Assembly (NCBI RefSeq): GCF_016811995.1
Contig: NZ_CP069159.1
Coordinates: 4,464,001 to 4,528,000, forward strand
Length of the DNA: 64,000 bases
DNA from: Citrobacter sp. R56
Lineage (GTDB): Bacteria > Pseudomonadota > Gammaproteobacteria > Enterobacterales > Enterobacteriaceae
Direction of reading: 5' to 3'
The translations under genes were made by a program, and so were the position numbers. Under the pieces are notes generated by a model that saw nothing but the letters and a program-made list of their open reading frames with translations, was not told the origin of the DNA and searched no databases. Positions 19,215 to 28,257 of the stretch are shown here, piece after piece; position 1 is the first letter of the stretch, and the number at the start of each line of letters is the position of its first letter.

Positions 19215-21953
19215 TTAGAAACTGTACTTAACACCCAACATAGCCGCAGTATCGCTATAACTGTTGTCGCCAACCTGCTGTGCGACGTTGCCCCACACCT
19301 GCAGGCGCGGATTAATTTGCCCTTCAACCCCGACTTTCAGTTCGCCGATATTTTTAGTGCCGCTGATTTCATCCTGAATGGCTCCCATCCGGACACTCTG
19401 GTTGTGGGTATTGTGGATCCAGTTCACTTCTACAAACGGCTGGAACTCAAGGTTTTTACCGTCATCGATCGCGTTATGGCCTTTCAGATATGCACGCACG
19501 CCGAGTCGGGTCATCAGGTTGCCATCTGTTTTGTCTTTCACCTGGGTGCCGTTGCTTTCGCGGTGCGAATCGGCCTGCACGTCCATCCAGATAACCTGTG
19601 CTTTAGGTTGGATCCAGTAGCTTGCACGCTCACTTTCCCCCACCAGGAAGCTGTAACCGCCTTCAATAGAGGCCGTAATACCGTCTGACTTATATTTCTC
19701 GCTGGCCAGATGATCGCCGCTCACGGTGTTATCAAACCAGTTGTAGAGAACCCAACTGTCCAGGTAGGTTCCTGTTTTATCCGCTTCGTTTGCATACCAG
19801 GTCGCGTACAGGCCTGCACTGTAGCCATTCACATGACCGCGGGACGCATACCCGGTGTATGTGCTGTGCGTTTTACTTTTCTGATTGGCGTAACCCGCCA
19901 TTACACCCAGATGCCAGCGATCCAGACCATCACTGCTCCATTGCGCCAGGTCACCACCTATCTGCATCACATAGCGGTTCGCTTTCGTTTTCAACTGGTT
20001 GCTACCGTCAGTAAAGCGAGTATGTCCCCCTTCGTTACGCAGCCACAGGCTGGTCACTTTCCGTTCACCCGTCAGCATGTCCGTATACTGAGTTTCCCCC
20101 AGGCGGTCATGCAATCGGGTGATAAACAGGGTATTGGCCGCATAGTTGTTCGCCAGATAGCTACCAAATTCCGGGCGATACTGATGTTCACCGGGCTCGG
20201 GGGCTGGCGGTGTTGGTGGTTCCACCGGGTCAACAGGACCAGGAGGTGCTGGCGGGTCAACAGGGTCGACCGGGCCCGGAGGCGCAGGGGGATCAACAGG
20301 GTCAACCGGACCAGGAGGTGCTGGCGGATCAACGGGATCAACAGGCCCCGGAGGCGTTGGTGGATCGACCGGATCGGGATCTTCCGGCTCTGGGTCGGGT
20401 TCCGGGTCAGGATCAACTGGGCTCAATTGACTGGTGAGATACCAGTTGCTGGCATTCTTCACCACATCGTAGTCATAGCCACCCGCCACGATACGTCCGG
20501 CTTTGGTAAAGGTACCGTTGGAGTTACCCTCAACCTGTACAATCTCAATGCCATTAAGGGTCAGATCGCCCATACCCCCGATATTGTTAATACCAACATT
20601 GGTATTCCCGGCTGTATCACCTTTTACGATCAGTTTATCAGTTAAGGATTCATCGCCTTCAAGCACGGTGTTAAGTACCAGTAACGCATCGGTACCAATA
20701 AAGTTCCCCATCACGGTCAGCGTCTTAAAGGTGCTTGCATCGTCTCCAGACACACCATCGGCACTGTAGCGCAGTGTGGATTGATCCAACGTCAGATTAG
20801 AGAGAACGGAGGTCCCGGTCATCGTCCATTCACTATTGGCGCCCTTCATGCTCAGATCCAGCGTGCCATGATAGTTGGTATTACTGTTCTGTTGTGAAGA
20901 GTCGGTTTTACCCACAAAACGACTCCCCTCTTCCATACGCAGATCCATGATGCCGCCATAGTAGGCACGCAGGTTGCCTTTTATGTCATACACACCGGAT
21001 GATGCGCTATCAGAAACGTAATCCCAGGAGCGAATCAGCGCCTGCGTACCATAGGCGTAAAGCGCGTAGGCATTAGTATCCGAAACCTCAATAAACGTAT
21101 TGCCACCCAGGTTCACAATGGCAGGCTCATAGCTCGAATAAGCGTAAACACCATGCGCAGTCGCACCCGTGGTTTTTACATCCACATGGTTCAAGTTAAT
21201 CTCGCCCAGCCGTCCGGCATATATTGCATGCGCACTTCGACCTGATGTGGCGATTTTTGTGGTGCCATTTATCGTGACATCCGGATCGCCTTTCCCTGTA
21301 CCGGTATACTGAGCAGGGTCTTTCCCTGCATATATTCCATATCCTGTGTTGGCCCCTCCAGGACCACGAGTCACAATATCGGCATTACCATGAATAATAA
21401 TGGACGATCGCGCGTTATCTTTGTTCGCCGAGGCATTCGCACGCAACCCCATACCATTTTCAGTATCAATCGTGACGTTGCCGCTGACCTCAACAATGGA
21501 ATAATCATTCTGTAATTCGCGACCGATATTTATACCATCTGAACTACTGCCGGTCGCTGTAATATAAATATTATCTGCAACCAGCTTACCGCCCGCATTT
21601 TTGGAGTGAATACCATCGGCAGCCTTGCCTGTGGTATTAATAACCAAATTTTTAAATTTATATCCCGTATTATCAATATAGACACCCCACCCCGTTAACC
21701 CCGACGTTGTGCCTTCTGACGTTGTATCAATACGAACTTCATCAAATCCGCTGTAATCCCGGCCTGCTCCGCCAAGTGGATTTCCATAGTGGTAGATAGT
21801 CGTATTGTCACATAACAACTGCGCCGTGGTTGTGTAACTACACCCCGCAGCTGTTGCCTGTCCGCTGAGGCCACCAAGTGCCAGCGCACAGGCAATACAA
21901 AGTGAGAGCTTTGTTGGAGGAAATCGTTTTTGAATAAAACCAGGAGTTTTCAT
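19215..21953 (-). CDS. Type Va autotransporter (AIDA/pertactin-like adhesin)
   Basis: 912 residues. The extended signal peptide covers about residues 1-36 (ending ATAAG). The passenger domain to about residue 510 is rich in Gly, Asn, Thr and short hydrophobic repeats, typical of a beta-helix. A proline-rich linker spans about 511-588. The C-terminal barrel of roughly 270 residues ends in VKYSF, with the final aromatic recognised by the Bam machinery. It should be exported and displayed on the surface, probably for adhesion or autoaggregation. No protease triad is seen. The AAGGTGA site precedes the ATG. It lies between yihX and the sulfosugar cassette, and as I recall is absent there in E. 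coli K-12. Confidence 0.9.
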   Translation of the reverse strand: MKTPGFIQKRFPPTKLSLCIACALALGGLSGQATAAGCSYTTTAQLLCDNTTIYHYGNPLGGAGRDYSGFDEVRIDTTSEGTTSGLTGWGVYIDNTGYKFKNLVINTTGKAADGIHSKNAGGKLVADNIYITATGSSSDGINIGRELQNDYSIVEVSGNVTIDTENGMGLRANASANKDNARSSIIIHGNADIVTRGPGGANTGYGIYAGKDPAQYTGTGKGDPDVTINGTTKIATSGRSAHAIYAGRLGEINLNHVDVKTTGATAHGVYAYSSYEPAIVNLGGNTFIEVSDTNAYALYAYGTQALIRSWDYVSDSASSGVYDIKGNLRAYYGGIMDLRMEEGSRFVGKTDSSQQNSNTNYHGTLDLSMKGANSEWTMTGTSVLSNLTLDQSTLRYSADGVSGDDASTFKTLTVMGNFIGTDALLVLNTVLEGDESLTDKLIVKGDTAGNTNVGINNIGGMGDLTLNGIEIVQVEGNSNGTFTKAGRIVAGGYDYDVVKNASNWYLTSQLSPVDPDPEPDPEPEDPDPVDPPTPPGPVDPVDPPAPPGPVDPVDPPAPPGPVDPVDPPAPPGPVDPVEPPTPPAPEPGEHQYRPEFGSYLANNYAANTLFITRLHDRLGETQYTDMLTGERKVTSLWLRNEGGHTRFTDGSNQLKTKANRYVMQIGGDLAQWSSDGLDRWHLGVMAGYANQKSKTHSTYTGYASRGHVNGYSAGLYATWYANEADKTGTYLDSWVLYNWFDNTVSGDHLASEKYKSDGITASIEGGYSFLVGESERASYWIQPKAQVIWMDVQADSHRESNGTQVKDKTDGNLMTRLGVRAYLKGHNAIDDGKNLEFQPFVEVNWIHNTHNQSVRMGAIQDEISGTKNIGELKVGVEGQINPRLQVWGNVAQQVGDNSYSDTAAMLGVKYSF
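20190..20420 (-). repeat. Tandem repeat encoding the proline-rich linker
   Basis: A 36-bp unit encoding PPAPPGPVDPVD occurs about three times exactly at protein level, with degenerate copies (PPTPPG, DPEPDPEPED) on either side. The DNA copies differ at third positions. The segment is a flexible spacer between passenger and barrel and may vary in copy number between strains. Confidence 0.85.
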
Positions 21954-22476
21954 GAGAGTTCACCTTTTCCGTAAGGCTTTTTGGGCAAAGTGCACCAACG
22001 TTGCATTTAAATAAAAGCTGAAGGCAAAACAAACCTGTAACTCTTTAAGGAAATAAAGAATATTTAATACAAGAAATGAGTGAGCCACTGCCTTTTTAAA
22101 TTAAATACAATTAATCATTCAATATGTCAATAAATAGCCAACGACGGTAAGCTGACAAATTTAAAATCGCAGTTAATATATTTGCATTATTCTTATCAGA
22201 TAATTGTATAAAATAAAGAGCTAAACTTTCAGGAAATAAAAAGCTTATAAAACAATGAAGATGAGAAGCACATGTGAATGTAGAGTAAAGGCATTAGGAA
22301 TTTTGCAAGAAACGCCAGGAAGATTATCTATTTATTAAAAATGTGAAGGGAACCGTCTTTGCAGACGGTTCTTTTATGAAACACCTCCAGGACATAGACA
22401 TAAAATATGCACTGCCATGAGGTGTGCTGAAAATAAAAAGCTGACGTTCAGTCTCTTTTCATTTCAATGAGATACG
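21954..22476. other. AT-rich intergenic region between autotransporter and epimerase genes
   Basis: 523 bases, very AT-rich. Reading minus, it contains the autotransporter promoter region. Reading plus, it holds a possible short transcript ending in the terminator at 22351-22374. A 27-codon ATG frame at 22255-22338 ends just before that terminator but has no well-spaced ribosome site. Nothing else was recognised. Confidence 0.5.
22351..22374 (+). terminator. Orphan plus-strand terminator
   Basis: AACCGTCT / AGACGGTT arms with a TTGC loop, followed by CTTTT. It has the form of an intrinsic terminator for plus-strand transcription, yet no plus-strand gene lies upstream; both neighbours are on the minus strand. 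Confidence 0.65.
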
Positions 22477-23352
22477 TTAACCCAATTGATTAAACTGCCA
22501 ACATGATTCAATGACCAGAGGAGCATCTGTCGTGACAAACTGCGGCGTGAGGTTAATCGCATTCGGCGCCTGAGTGAGCGGATTAACGCATGTCGCATCG
22601 GGCTGTTTATCAAAGACCACCAGGCTTTGTGCAGCCGATGTCATGTTCAAACTCAGTTTTCCTGGCCATTGCAATGTGACATCTAACCCGGAGGAAAAAC
22701 CAAAACAGTCGTCCCACGGCCCTGGCTGAGGTGACGTTCTTCTGCCTGTTGGCAGTTCGTCACTTCCCGCTTCTTCCTGCCAGTCTGCATCAAAAACGAC
22801 CTGTAATTGACCGTCGCTATTCTGTTGATTCAGTCGTTTGACAAACCATGGATGCCAGCCTGCAGATGCAGGGAAGGATTCCGCCTTTGAGTGGATCTCA
22901 AGACGTAAGACCAGCGAATTTTCTTTAAGCGTCAGTATTTGCAGAACCTCACCCGCCCAGGGCCATGGAGAACCAAGCGGCATTCGCAGCGTCAGCGCAT
23001 CCGTTTTATGCTCGACGATTTCCCATGATGAGTAGCATGCCATACCGTGCAATGCATGAGGCGGTTTATTCGCGGGTAAGGCATAACGTTGATCGTTAAC
23101 GTTCAATGTCGCATACCCGAGACGTCCAGCCCAGGGCACCATCGGAAAGCACCCATACTGGAATGCTTTTCGTTGTGGCTCCCACTGTCGCAAAACCTCA
23201 AAACCGAATGCCTGTAATGACGTTATCCTTGCCCCATCATGGGGATAAATCCGCAGGCAAATATGTTTATTTTCCAGGTGCACGGGATCGCCCATAGGGC
23301 CGGGCCAGGTGGCGTCAAAAGCGTGTTGTAGCGCTTGCTGGTGCTCATTCAT
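22477..23352 (-). CDS. Aldose 1-epimerase family protein (YihR-like position)
   Basis: 291 residues of the galactose-mutarotase-like fold, with family segments such as PMVPWAGRL, PPHALHG and AGWHPWF containing the expected histidines. It probably interconverts anomers of an aldose or sulfo-aldose. In E. coli the sulfoquinovose locus has the mutarotase YihR; this protein plays the same part by context, but I cannot say it is the ortholog. It is the last gene of the minus-strand sulfosugar operon, 4 bases after the upstream transporter gene, with GGAG before its ATG. Confidence 0.8.
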   Translation of the reverse strand: MNEHQQALQHAFDATWPGPMGDPVHLENKHICLRIYPHDGARITSLQAFGFEVLRQWEPQRKAFQYGCFPMVPWAGRLGYATLNVNDQRYALPANKPPHALHGMACYSSWEIVEHKTDALTLRMPLGSPWPWAGEVLQILTLKENSLVLRLEIHSKAESFPASAGWHPWFVKRLNQQNSDGQLQVVFDADWQEEAGSDELPTGRRTSPQPGPWDDCFGFSSGLDVTLQWPGKLSLNMTSAAQSLVVFDKQPDATCVNPLTQAPNAINLTPQFVTTDAPLVIESCWQFNQLG

Positions 23353-23356
23353 GTCG

Positions 23357-24709
23357 TTACTCCCTGATATAGCGGTAAGGTTTTAATTGTTTTTTCACAT
23401 CGGGGTTATCGTGTGAATGTGGTTCGATAAGCCAGACGCAAATAAATGAGAGGATTGAAATACCAAAAAGGAACAATGCCACATACCATGGCTCACCCCC
23501 GCCCAACGCGAGTAGGCTTGATGCGATAAGTGGGCTTAAACCGCCAAGAATTGCGGAAAACTGGTAGGCAAAAGAAAGGCCGGTATAGCGAACCCGGGTA
23601 CCAAACATGCGGGTGAACAGTGTAGGTTGCACAGCGAACATCATCGTTGGGCCAAAGTTATAGCCCAGGATCATACTGCACCAAATAATGAGTGTACTTT
23701 TTGTATCCAGCAGTAAGAAAAATGGAAATGCAAACAGGATGCAAAAACCGGCACCGAACAAATATAATTTACGCTGACCAACCCGGTCAGAAAGCCATCC
23801 AAATAAAGGGCAACAAAAAATACCAATCGCTGAAGCGATAAGCATACCTGTTAATGGTACATCCCTTGATAACGCCAGTTGGCTGGAAATATAAACAATG
23901 CCAAAGGCATTAATAATATTCGATGAAACGCTCTCTGCTAACCGGGCTCCAACTGCGAGCAGAATATTACGCGGGTGCTTGCGGAAGAGTTCAATCAGCG
24001 GCAAGGGTGCTTTATCGTCGGTCTCAACCGATTTTTGTTTTTGAAAATCCAGGGTTTCTTCGGTATGCAATCGTATAAACATACCGACAATCAGCATCAC
24101 GGCAGATAACCAAAATGGAATACGCCATCCCCAGGAAAGAAATTGCTCCTGAGTCAGAAAATGGTTACAGAGTGCAAAAACCCCTGTAGCCAGCATAATG
24201 CCCACTGACGCTGCCGTTTGCGGCAATGAACCCAGAAATCCACGTTTTGCCTCCGGTGCAGACTCTATCGTCATCAACGCCGCACCGCCGTATTCGCCGC
24301 CAAGGCCAAATCCTTGTATCAGGCGAAGCACCATCAGAATGAGCGGAGCCCAAATGCCAATCTCCTGATATGTTGGAATAAAACCAATTAAAAAGGTTGA
24401 AGTCCCAACAATACCCAGAGTCCAGATCAGCGTTATTTTTCGCCCGACTTTATCACCAAAATGGCCAAAAACAATGCCACCCAACGGGCGGGTTAAAAAG
24501 CCCACACCAAAGGTAGCAAAGGCGGCAATCAGACCAATAAAGGGATCGCTGTCAGGGAAGAACAGAGGAGCAAAAACCAGTCCTGCTGCCGTTCCGAAAA
24601 TAAAAAAATCATACCACTCCATCAACGCACCAGCGAAGCTTCCCATGACAACACGTCTCATGGCTTTGCCGGATAGCCCTTCACTCGATCCAGGTAATTT
24701 CTCAGACAT
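23357..24709 (-). CDS. MFS transporter, metabolite:H+ symporter (MHS) subfamily
   Basis: 450 residues from the ATG at 24709, which has a GAGAGGA site; the longer frame upstream lacks one. About twelve membrane helices. The N-terminal GALMEWYDFFIFG is the hallmark of the ShiA/ProP/YhjE group, followed by the MFS loop GHFGDKVGRK. MHS carriers commonly move small anions or zwitterions, so uptake of a sulfonated sugar or export of dihydroxypropanesulfonate (DHPS) is possible. It sits in the sulfosugar operon between another MFS gene and the epimerase. Confidence 0.82.
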   Translation of the reverse strand: MSEKLPGSSEGLSGKAMRRVVMGSFAGALMEWYDFFIFGTAAGLVFAPLFFPDSDPFIGLIAAFATFGVGFLTRPLGGIVFGHFGDKVGRKITLIWTLGIVGTSTFLIGFIPTYQEIGIWAPLILMVLRLIQGFGLGGEYGGAALMTIESAPEAKRGFLGSLPQTAASVGIMLATGVFALCNHFLTQEQFLSWGWRIPFWLSAVMLIVGMFIRLHTEETLDFQKQKSVETDDKAPLPLIELFRKHPRNILLAVGARLAESVSSNIINAFGIVYISSQLALSRDVPLTGMLIASAIGIFCCPLFGWLSDRVGQRKLYLFGAGFCILFAFPFFLLLDTKSTLIIWCSMILGYNFGPTMMFAVQPTLFTRMFGTRVRYTGLSFAYQFSAILGGLSPLIASSLLALGGGEPWYVALFLFGISILSFICVWLIEPHSHDNPDVKKQLKPYRYIRE

Positions 24710-24767
24710 AATTTTCCTCTCCATCTCGGCGAGAAAGCTGCGGAACAAAACCACTTTCTATGAGTCA

Positions 24768-24791
24768 GCGCATCGGCAGAAGCCGACGCGC
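24768..24791 (-). other. Intercistronic hairpin between the two MFS genes
   Basis: Near-perfect 10-base arms GCGCATCGGC / GCCGACGCGC with one mismatch and a 4-base loop. There is no T-run, so it more likely affects mRNA processing or stability than termination. Confidence 0.5.
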
Positions 24792-24798
24792 ATTGTGA

Positions 24799-26232
24799 TT
24801 ACTTTTCCAACTCAGCTAATACCTGTTCATCCTCAGCATCAACATTCGCTCCCAGCGGTTCCCACTTAATCAACACACAAGTAAGGAATCCAAGGAAAGG
24901 GACGATCGCCAGCCAGTAAAACGCCTCAGTCTTCAACGCCCCCCATAACATAGGCCAGAAGATAAGCCCGGCAATGGCCCCGGTACGCATGATGGCGCGC
25001 GCAAATCCGACACCTGTGGGTCGTATAGTGGGTGGGTAAGAGAGTGTTGCAATGGTCATTCCTAATCCGCCAGGACCGGCAGAGTGGAAGAATATAATCG
25101 TGCCCAGCAGGCTTAAGGAAAGCCAGGGACTCGTGGTTGCCAGGGCACCTAACGCCAGCAGCGCCACGGTCACTAACGCAAATCCATACATAGACTGGAG
25201 ACGCGTTCCCAAACGCTGGAGAATGAGCGAGCCGATTAAGCCGCCGGTGACCCCACAAAGTGCGTTCACTACCGCTGAACCCGTTAATGCGCCGGTTAAT
25301 CCCCCACTCAGTATTCCGGCCAGCGTCAGCGGTAAATAAACGCCCACGGCGTTATATTGCCAGGCCTGCATGGTTGCCACGACACAGCCAAGAATGGTGC
25401 GTTTACGGTAGCGTGAATTGAACAAGATGCCATAACCGCCACGAAATTTACTTTCTGGTTTTTCAGCAGAGGTAGCATCTGATTTAGATGACTTAGCAAC
25501 CTGAGCTTTAACGCCATAGCGTTTTTCCAGAATCCCGCAGGCTTCTTCATAGCGACCGACCCTTGCAGCCCACATCGCAGATTCACCGATAAAAAAGTAA
25601 CGCAGGATCATGATAATGACGGCAAAGATGGCACCCGCGAAAATTCCGTAGCGCCAGAGTTGTTCTTCAGCAATACCAGACAGAAGCAACGGAAGCAGAA
25701 CGAGATAAACAACGGTGGTTGAAACATACCAGGCCATTTGCCAAAGATTAACGGACGAACCGGTCTTCTTCGATGTTGATCCCCGTAATTCCGCCACAGC
25801 GTTAGTGGCCAGTGGGAAATCAATACCTAACCCAAAGCCCATCACGACACGGCATACCAGCACCCACCAGATATTAGGCGCAATGGCGACGGCTGCCGCC
25901 CCGATCGTGCACAACCCCATTCCGATGATAAATGCACGCTTTTGACCAAAGCGGTTAATAACACGGTTCGCTAATAGCCCGCCAATCAGAGCGGCCACTA
26001 ACACGGAGGCGTTAACTGTCGCCGCCAGACCCGGAGAAATGCCAAACTCGGCTGCAATGTACTTATTACCAAAACCCACCATCGCAGCCTGGTACGCATC
26101 AATAAGAATGCCACCCAATGCGATAAAAATGACACCGATGCTGGTATTAACTGCTGAGTTTTTATTTACTATATCAATCACATCCTGTGGACGACCGATT
26201 GAATATGGTGCAGGACTGGTGATTTGACTCAT
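24799..26232 (-). CDS. MFS transporter, sugar/aromatic-acid-like
   Basis: 477 residues from the ATG at 26232, which has AAGGA 8 bases upstream; an ATG six codons earlier has no ribosome site. Twelve membrane helices with a cytoplasmic loop in the middle (about residues 225-265). The segments GGILIDAYQAAMVGFG and RVVMGFGLGIDFPLATNAV resemble general metabolite-proton symporters. It is not similar to the GPH-type YihO/YihP carriers of the E. coli sulfoquinovose locus. Likely importer or exporter for this pathway; direction and substrate are unknown. Confidence 0.8.
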   Translation of the reverse strand: MSQITSPAPYSIGRPQDVIDIVNKNSAVNTSIGVIFIALGGILIDAYQAAMVGFGNKYIAAEFGISPGLAATVNASVLVAALIGGLLANRVINRFGQKRAFIIGMGLCTIGAAAVAIAPNIWWVLVCRVVMGFGLGIDFPLATNAVAELRGSTSKKTGSSVNLWQMAWYVSTTVVYLVLLPLLLSGIAEEQLWRYGIFAGAIFAVIIMILRYFFIGESAMWAARVGRYEEACGILEKRYGVKAQVAKSSKSDATSAEKPESKFRGGYGILFNSRYRKRTILGCVVATMQAWQYNAVGVYLPLTLAGILSGGLTGALTGSAVVNALCGVTGGLIGSLILQRLGTRLQSMYGFALVTVALLALGALATTSPWLSLSLLGTIIFFHSAGPGGLGMTIATLSYPPTIRPTGVGFARAIMRTGAIAGLIFWPMLWGALKTEAFYWLAIVPFLGFLTCVLIKWEPLGANVDAEDEQVLAELEK

Positions 26233-26260
26233 CGCAGTGTCCTTCTTCATTGTTGTAGGG

Positions 26261-26284
26261 TGGCGCTGCTGTTACGCAGCGCCA
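26261..26284 (-). other. Intercistronic hairpin before the MFS gene
   Basis: Perfect 9-base arms TGGCGCTGC / GCAGCGCCA with loop TGTTAC, between the dehydrogenase and transporter genes. A T-run is missing, so an RNA-processing or stabilising role is more likely than full termination. Confidence 0.55.
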
Positions 26285-26301
26285 GACAGAGGTTTACACC
26301 A

Positions 26302-27312
26302 TCAATCTTCAGCGAACTGCAGCATGACTTTTATTGAGTCATTTTGCTGCGCGCGTTCAAATGCCTTCGCCGCATCATCGACAGGGAACAAATCGGTTAC
26401 CAGTTCACTGGTATCAAACCGACCATCCGCCAACCACTCAATAACGGCATCAAAATCCTCTGGTATATACATGCCGGAATTGAGCAAATCGCGCTCAAAG
26501 CGTTGCATCATCGGAAGTGGGACTTCGCGAGGCCCACTCGGCACGCCCATACACACCACCGTACCGCCCGCATACACGCGCATGAATGCATCGTTAATCG
26601 TGGCCTGAGCCGCAACCACATCAATCGCGCCCGTGAAACGAACATCCGCATCAAGCTCGCCCGGTGCCCAGACATCTGCGGCGCCGAGTTTTAATGCCAG
26701 CGCGCGTTTGGCTTCATCGGGTTCGATAACGGTAATTTTTCCCGCGCCCATGATGCGTAATGCCTGAACAATAGAGAGTCCAATGGTTCCGGCCCCGATG
26801 ACTAACACGCTCTCCAGCGAGGCTTGTGGCATGCGGTTTACACAATGACGCGCGCAGGCTGCCGGTTCAGCAAAGGCCAGAACCTTCAGCGGTAAAGACG
26901 CAGGAGCAACGTGGCAGTTCCGGGCAGGGACGATATGCTGTGAACGGGCAAATCCTGGTGCACGAAAGCCTGCAACCTGCGGTGGTTCACAGAGATTAAA
27001 GCGCCCCGCCTTACATGCACGGCACTCCATGCAGGCCATAATCGGATCGACAACAACATGGTCGCCCGCGTGAATGTGGGTCACTTCGCTCCCCACCTCC
27101 GTTACACGTGCCGCAATTTCATGCCCTGGCACGACAGGAGGTTTCGCGAATGGATGCCCCCCTTTCAGGACGTGCAGATCAGAGCCGCATATTCCATAAA
27201 ACACAGGAGCAATGCGGACTTCATGTGGTTTCAGTTCCTGGTGCGGCACTTCCACATACTGGGTGGTGACTTTTCCAATATCAGAAAATAAAACCTGGGT
27301 AATTTTATCCAT
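26302..27312 (-). CDS. Zinc-dependent MDR alcohol/polyol dehydrogenase
   Basis: 336 residues of the medium-chain dehydrogenase family (sorbitol/threonine dehydrogenase type). The catalytic zinc site is Cys42 (GICGSD) and His64-Glu65 (PGHE). The structural zinc cysteines are Cys94, 97, 100 and 108. The nucleotide-binding GAGTIGLSIVQAL motif lies at about 172-184. It sits directly after the sulfosugar aldolase gene in a six-gene run. No such enzyme belongs to the E. coli yih pathway. I infer that it oxidises a sugar alcohol or hydroxyl of a sulfonated sugar to give the ketose that the kinase YihV uses, replacing the isomerase YihS. Substrate not shown by sequence. Confidence 0.85.
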   Translation of the reverse strand: MDKITQVLFSDIGKVTTQYVEVPHQELKPHEVRIAPVFYGICGSDLHVLKGGHPFAKPPVVPGHEIAARVTEVGSEVTHIHAGDHVVVDPIMACMECRACKAGRFNLCEPPQVAGFRAPGFARSQHIVPARNCHVAPASLPLKVLAFAEPAACARHCVNRMPQASLESVLVIGAGTIGLSIVQALRIMGAGKITVIEPDEAKRALALKLGAADVWAPGELDADVRFTGAIDVVAAQATINDAFMRVYAGGTVVCMGVPSGPREVPLPMMQRFERDLLNSGMYIPEDFDAVIEWLADGRFDTSELVTDLFPVDDAAKAFERAQQNDSIKVMLQFAED

Positions 27313-27344
27313 TGTTATTCTCCAGAATCGTTATGATTGGGTGA

Positions 27345-28232
27345 TTAGCGTTGCGCGATACCTTCATCAACAATTTCCGCCAGGCGTTGAAGACGTGGAA
27401 CGGAAACATCACGCAGCATCGTTTGCGGATCTTTCGCCCCGACGACGGAAGCCCACACGGCACGCCCAGCCAGGAATCCTGAAGCGCCAGCTTTCATGGC
27501 AATGCGAACCGCACGCCCGAAGACATCCGCATCAACGCCAGAAGAGAGAATGACCCAGGGCATCTTCATCTGGTCGTTAAGTTTCTGGCACGCAGCCAGT
27601 AACGTCTGTTCATCGCCTTTACCACCTAATGGCATTTCTGCCTTGTAGAGGTCGGCTCCCGTACCGCCAAGCTCTGCAGCCGCCGCAACAATGGCAGCTT
27701 CTTTGTCAAATTCCCAACCCTGGCGAGGCGGGCGCACTACAGGTTCAATAATGCTCACCAGCCCGGCGCTACGGCAGCGCTCTACAAATTCTTCGACCAT
27801 CGCCAGACGCACTTCGGCTGGCTCATCTTCCCGCCACAGCACCAACAGTTTCATCGCTTTTGCGCCCATCTGACGCGCCTGATGCGGATCAACCGTTTTG
27901 TCGATTTCAACACTATCAACCGGAATGCCATTGCCAGGCACAAAGCGGTCAGCAGCAACGATCAGGCCGCATGAATCAGCCACGGCTCCCTGAGAGACAA
28001 TTTCATCAAGACAAAACTGTTTATCTGCCAGAACCGCCGAAGCATAAGGAGAAAGGATCTGTGTTGCGGCGACTTTAAAGTCAGTCAACACGCTATCGGC
28101 AACGGGTTTTGGATGTCCGGACGCGGCGAACATCAGACGCATGGCTTCACGTTGATCAACGGCCAGCATAGCGAATCCACCACCTGGGCGAGAAATATCT
28201 TTCAGCGTGTACGGGGTATTTTGGGAAGACAT
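27345..28232 (-). CDS. yihT: 6-deoxy-6-sulfofructose-1-phosphate aldolase
   Basis: Class I aldolase that splits sulfofructose 1-phosphate into dihydroxyacetone phosphate and 3-sulfolactaldehyde. 295 residues from the ATG at 28232 (AGGAG upstream); E. coli YihT has 292, and the two align almost end to end. The Schiff-base lysine is Lys197 in [10 protein letters not shown], matching Lys193 of E. coli. The family segments [12 protein letters not shown] and [15 protein letters not shown] are intact. It lies 25 bases after yihU. Confidence 0.95.
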   Translation of the reverse strand: MSSQNTPYTLKDISRPGGGFAMLAVDQREAMRLMFAASGHPKPVADSVLTDFKVAATQILSPYASAVLADKQFCLDEIVSQGAVADSCGLIVAADRFVPGNGIPVDSVEIDKTVDPHQARQMGAKAMKLLVLWREDEPAEVRLAMVEEFVERCRSAGLVSIIEPVVRPPRQGWEFDKEAAIVAAAAELGGTGADLYKAEMPLGGKGDEQTLLAACQKLNDQMKMPWVILSSGVDADVFGRAVRIAMKAGASGFLAGRAVWASVVGAKDPQTMLRDVSVPRLQRLAEIVDEGIAQR

Positions 28233-28257
28233 AGTAACTCCTGTGAATGTTTTAAAT

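Noticed and set aside
20190-20420. Tandem 36-bp repeats as a CRISPR array
   Set aside because: The repeats have no unique spacers and encode an in-frame proline-rich linker.
19710-20645. 311-codon frame opposite the autotransporter
   Set aside because: Arises from the repeat and the barrel code on the other strand; low-complexity Arg-rich product.
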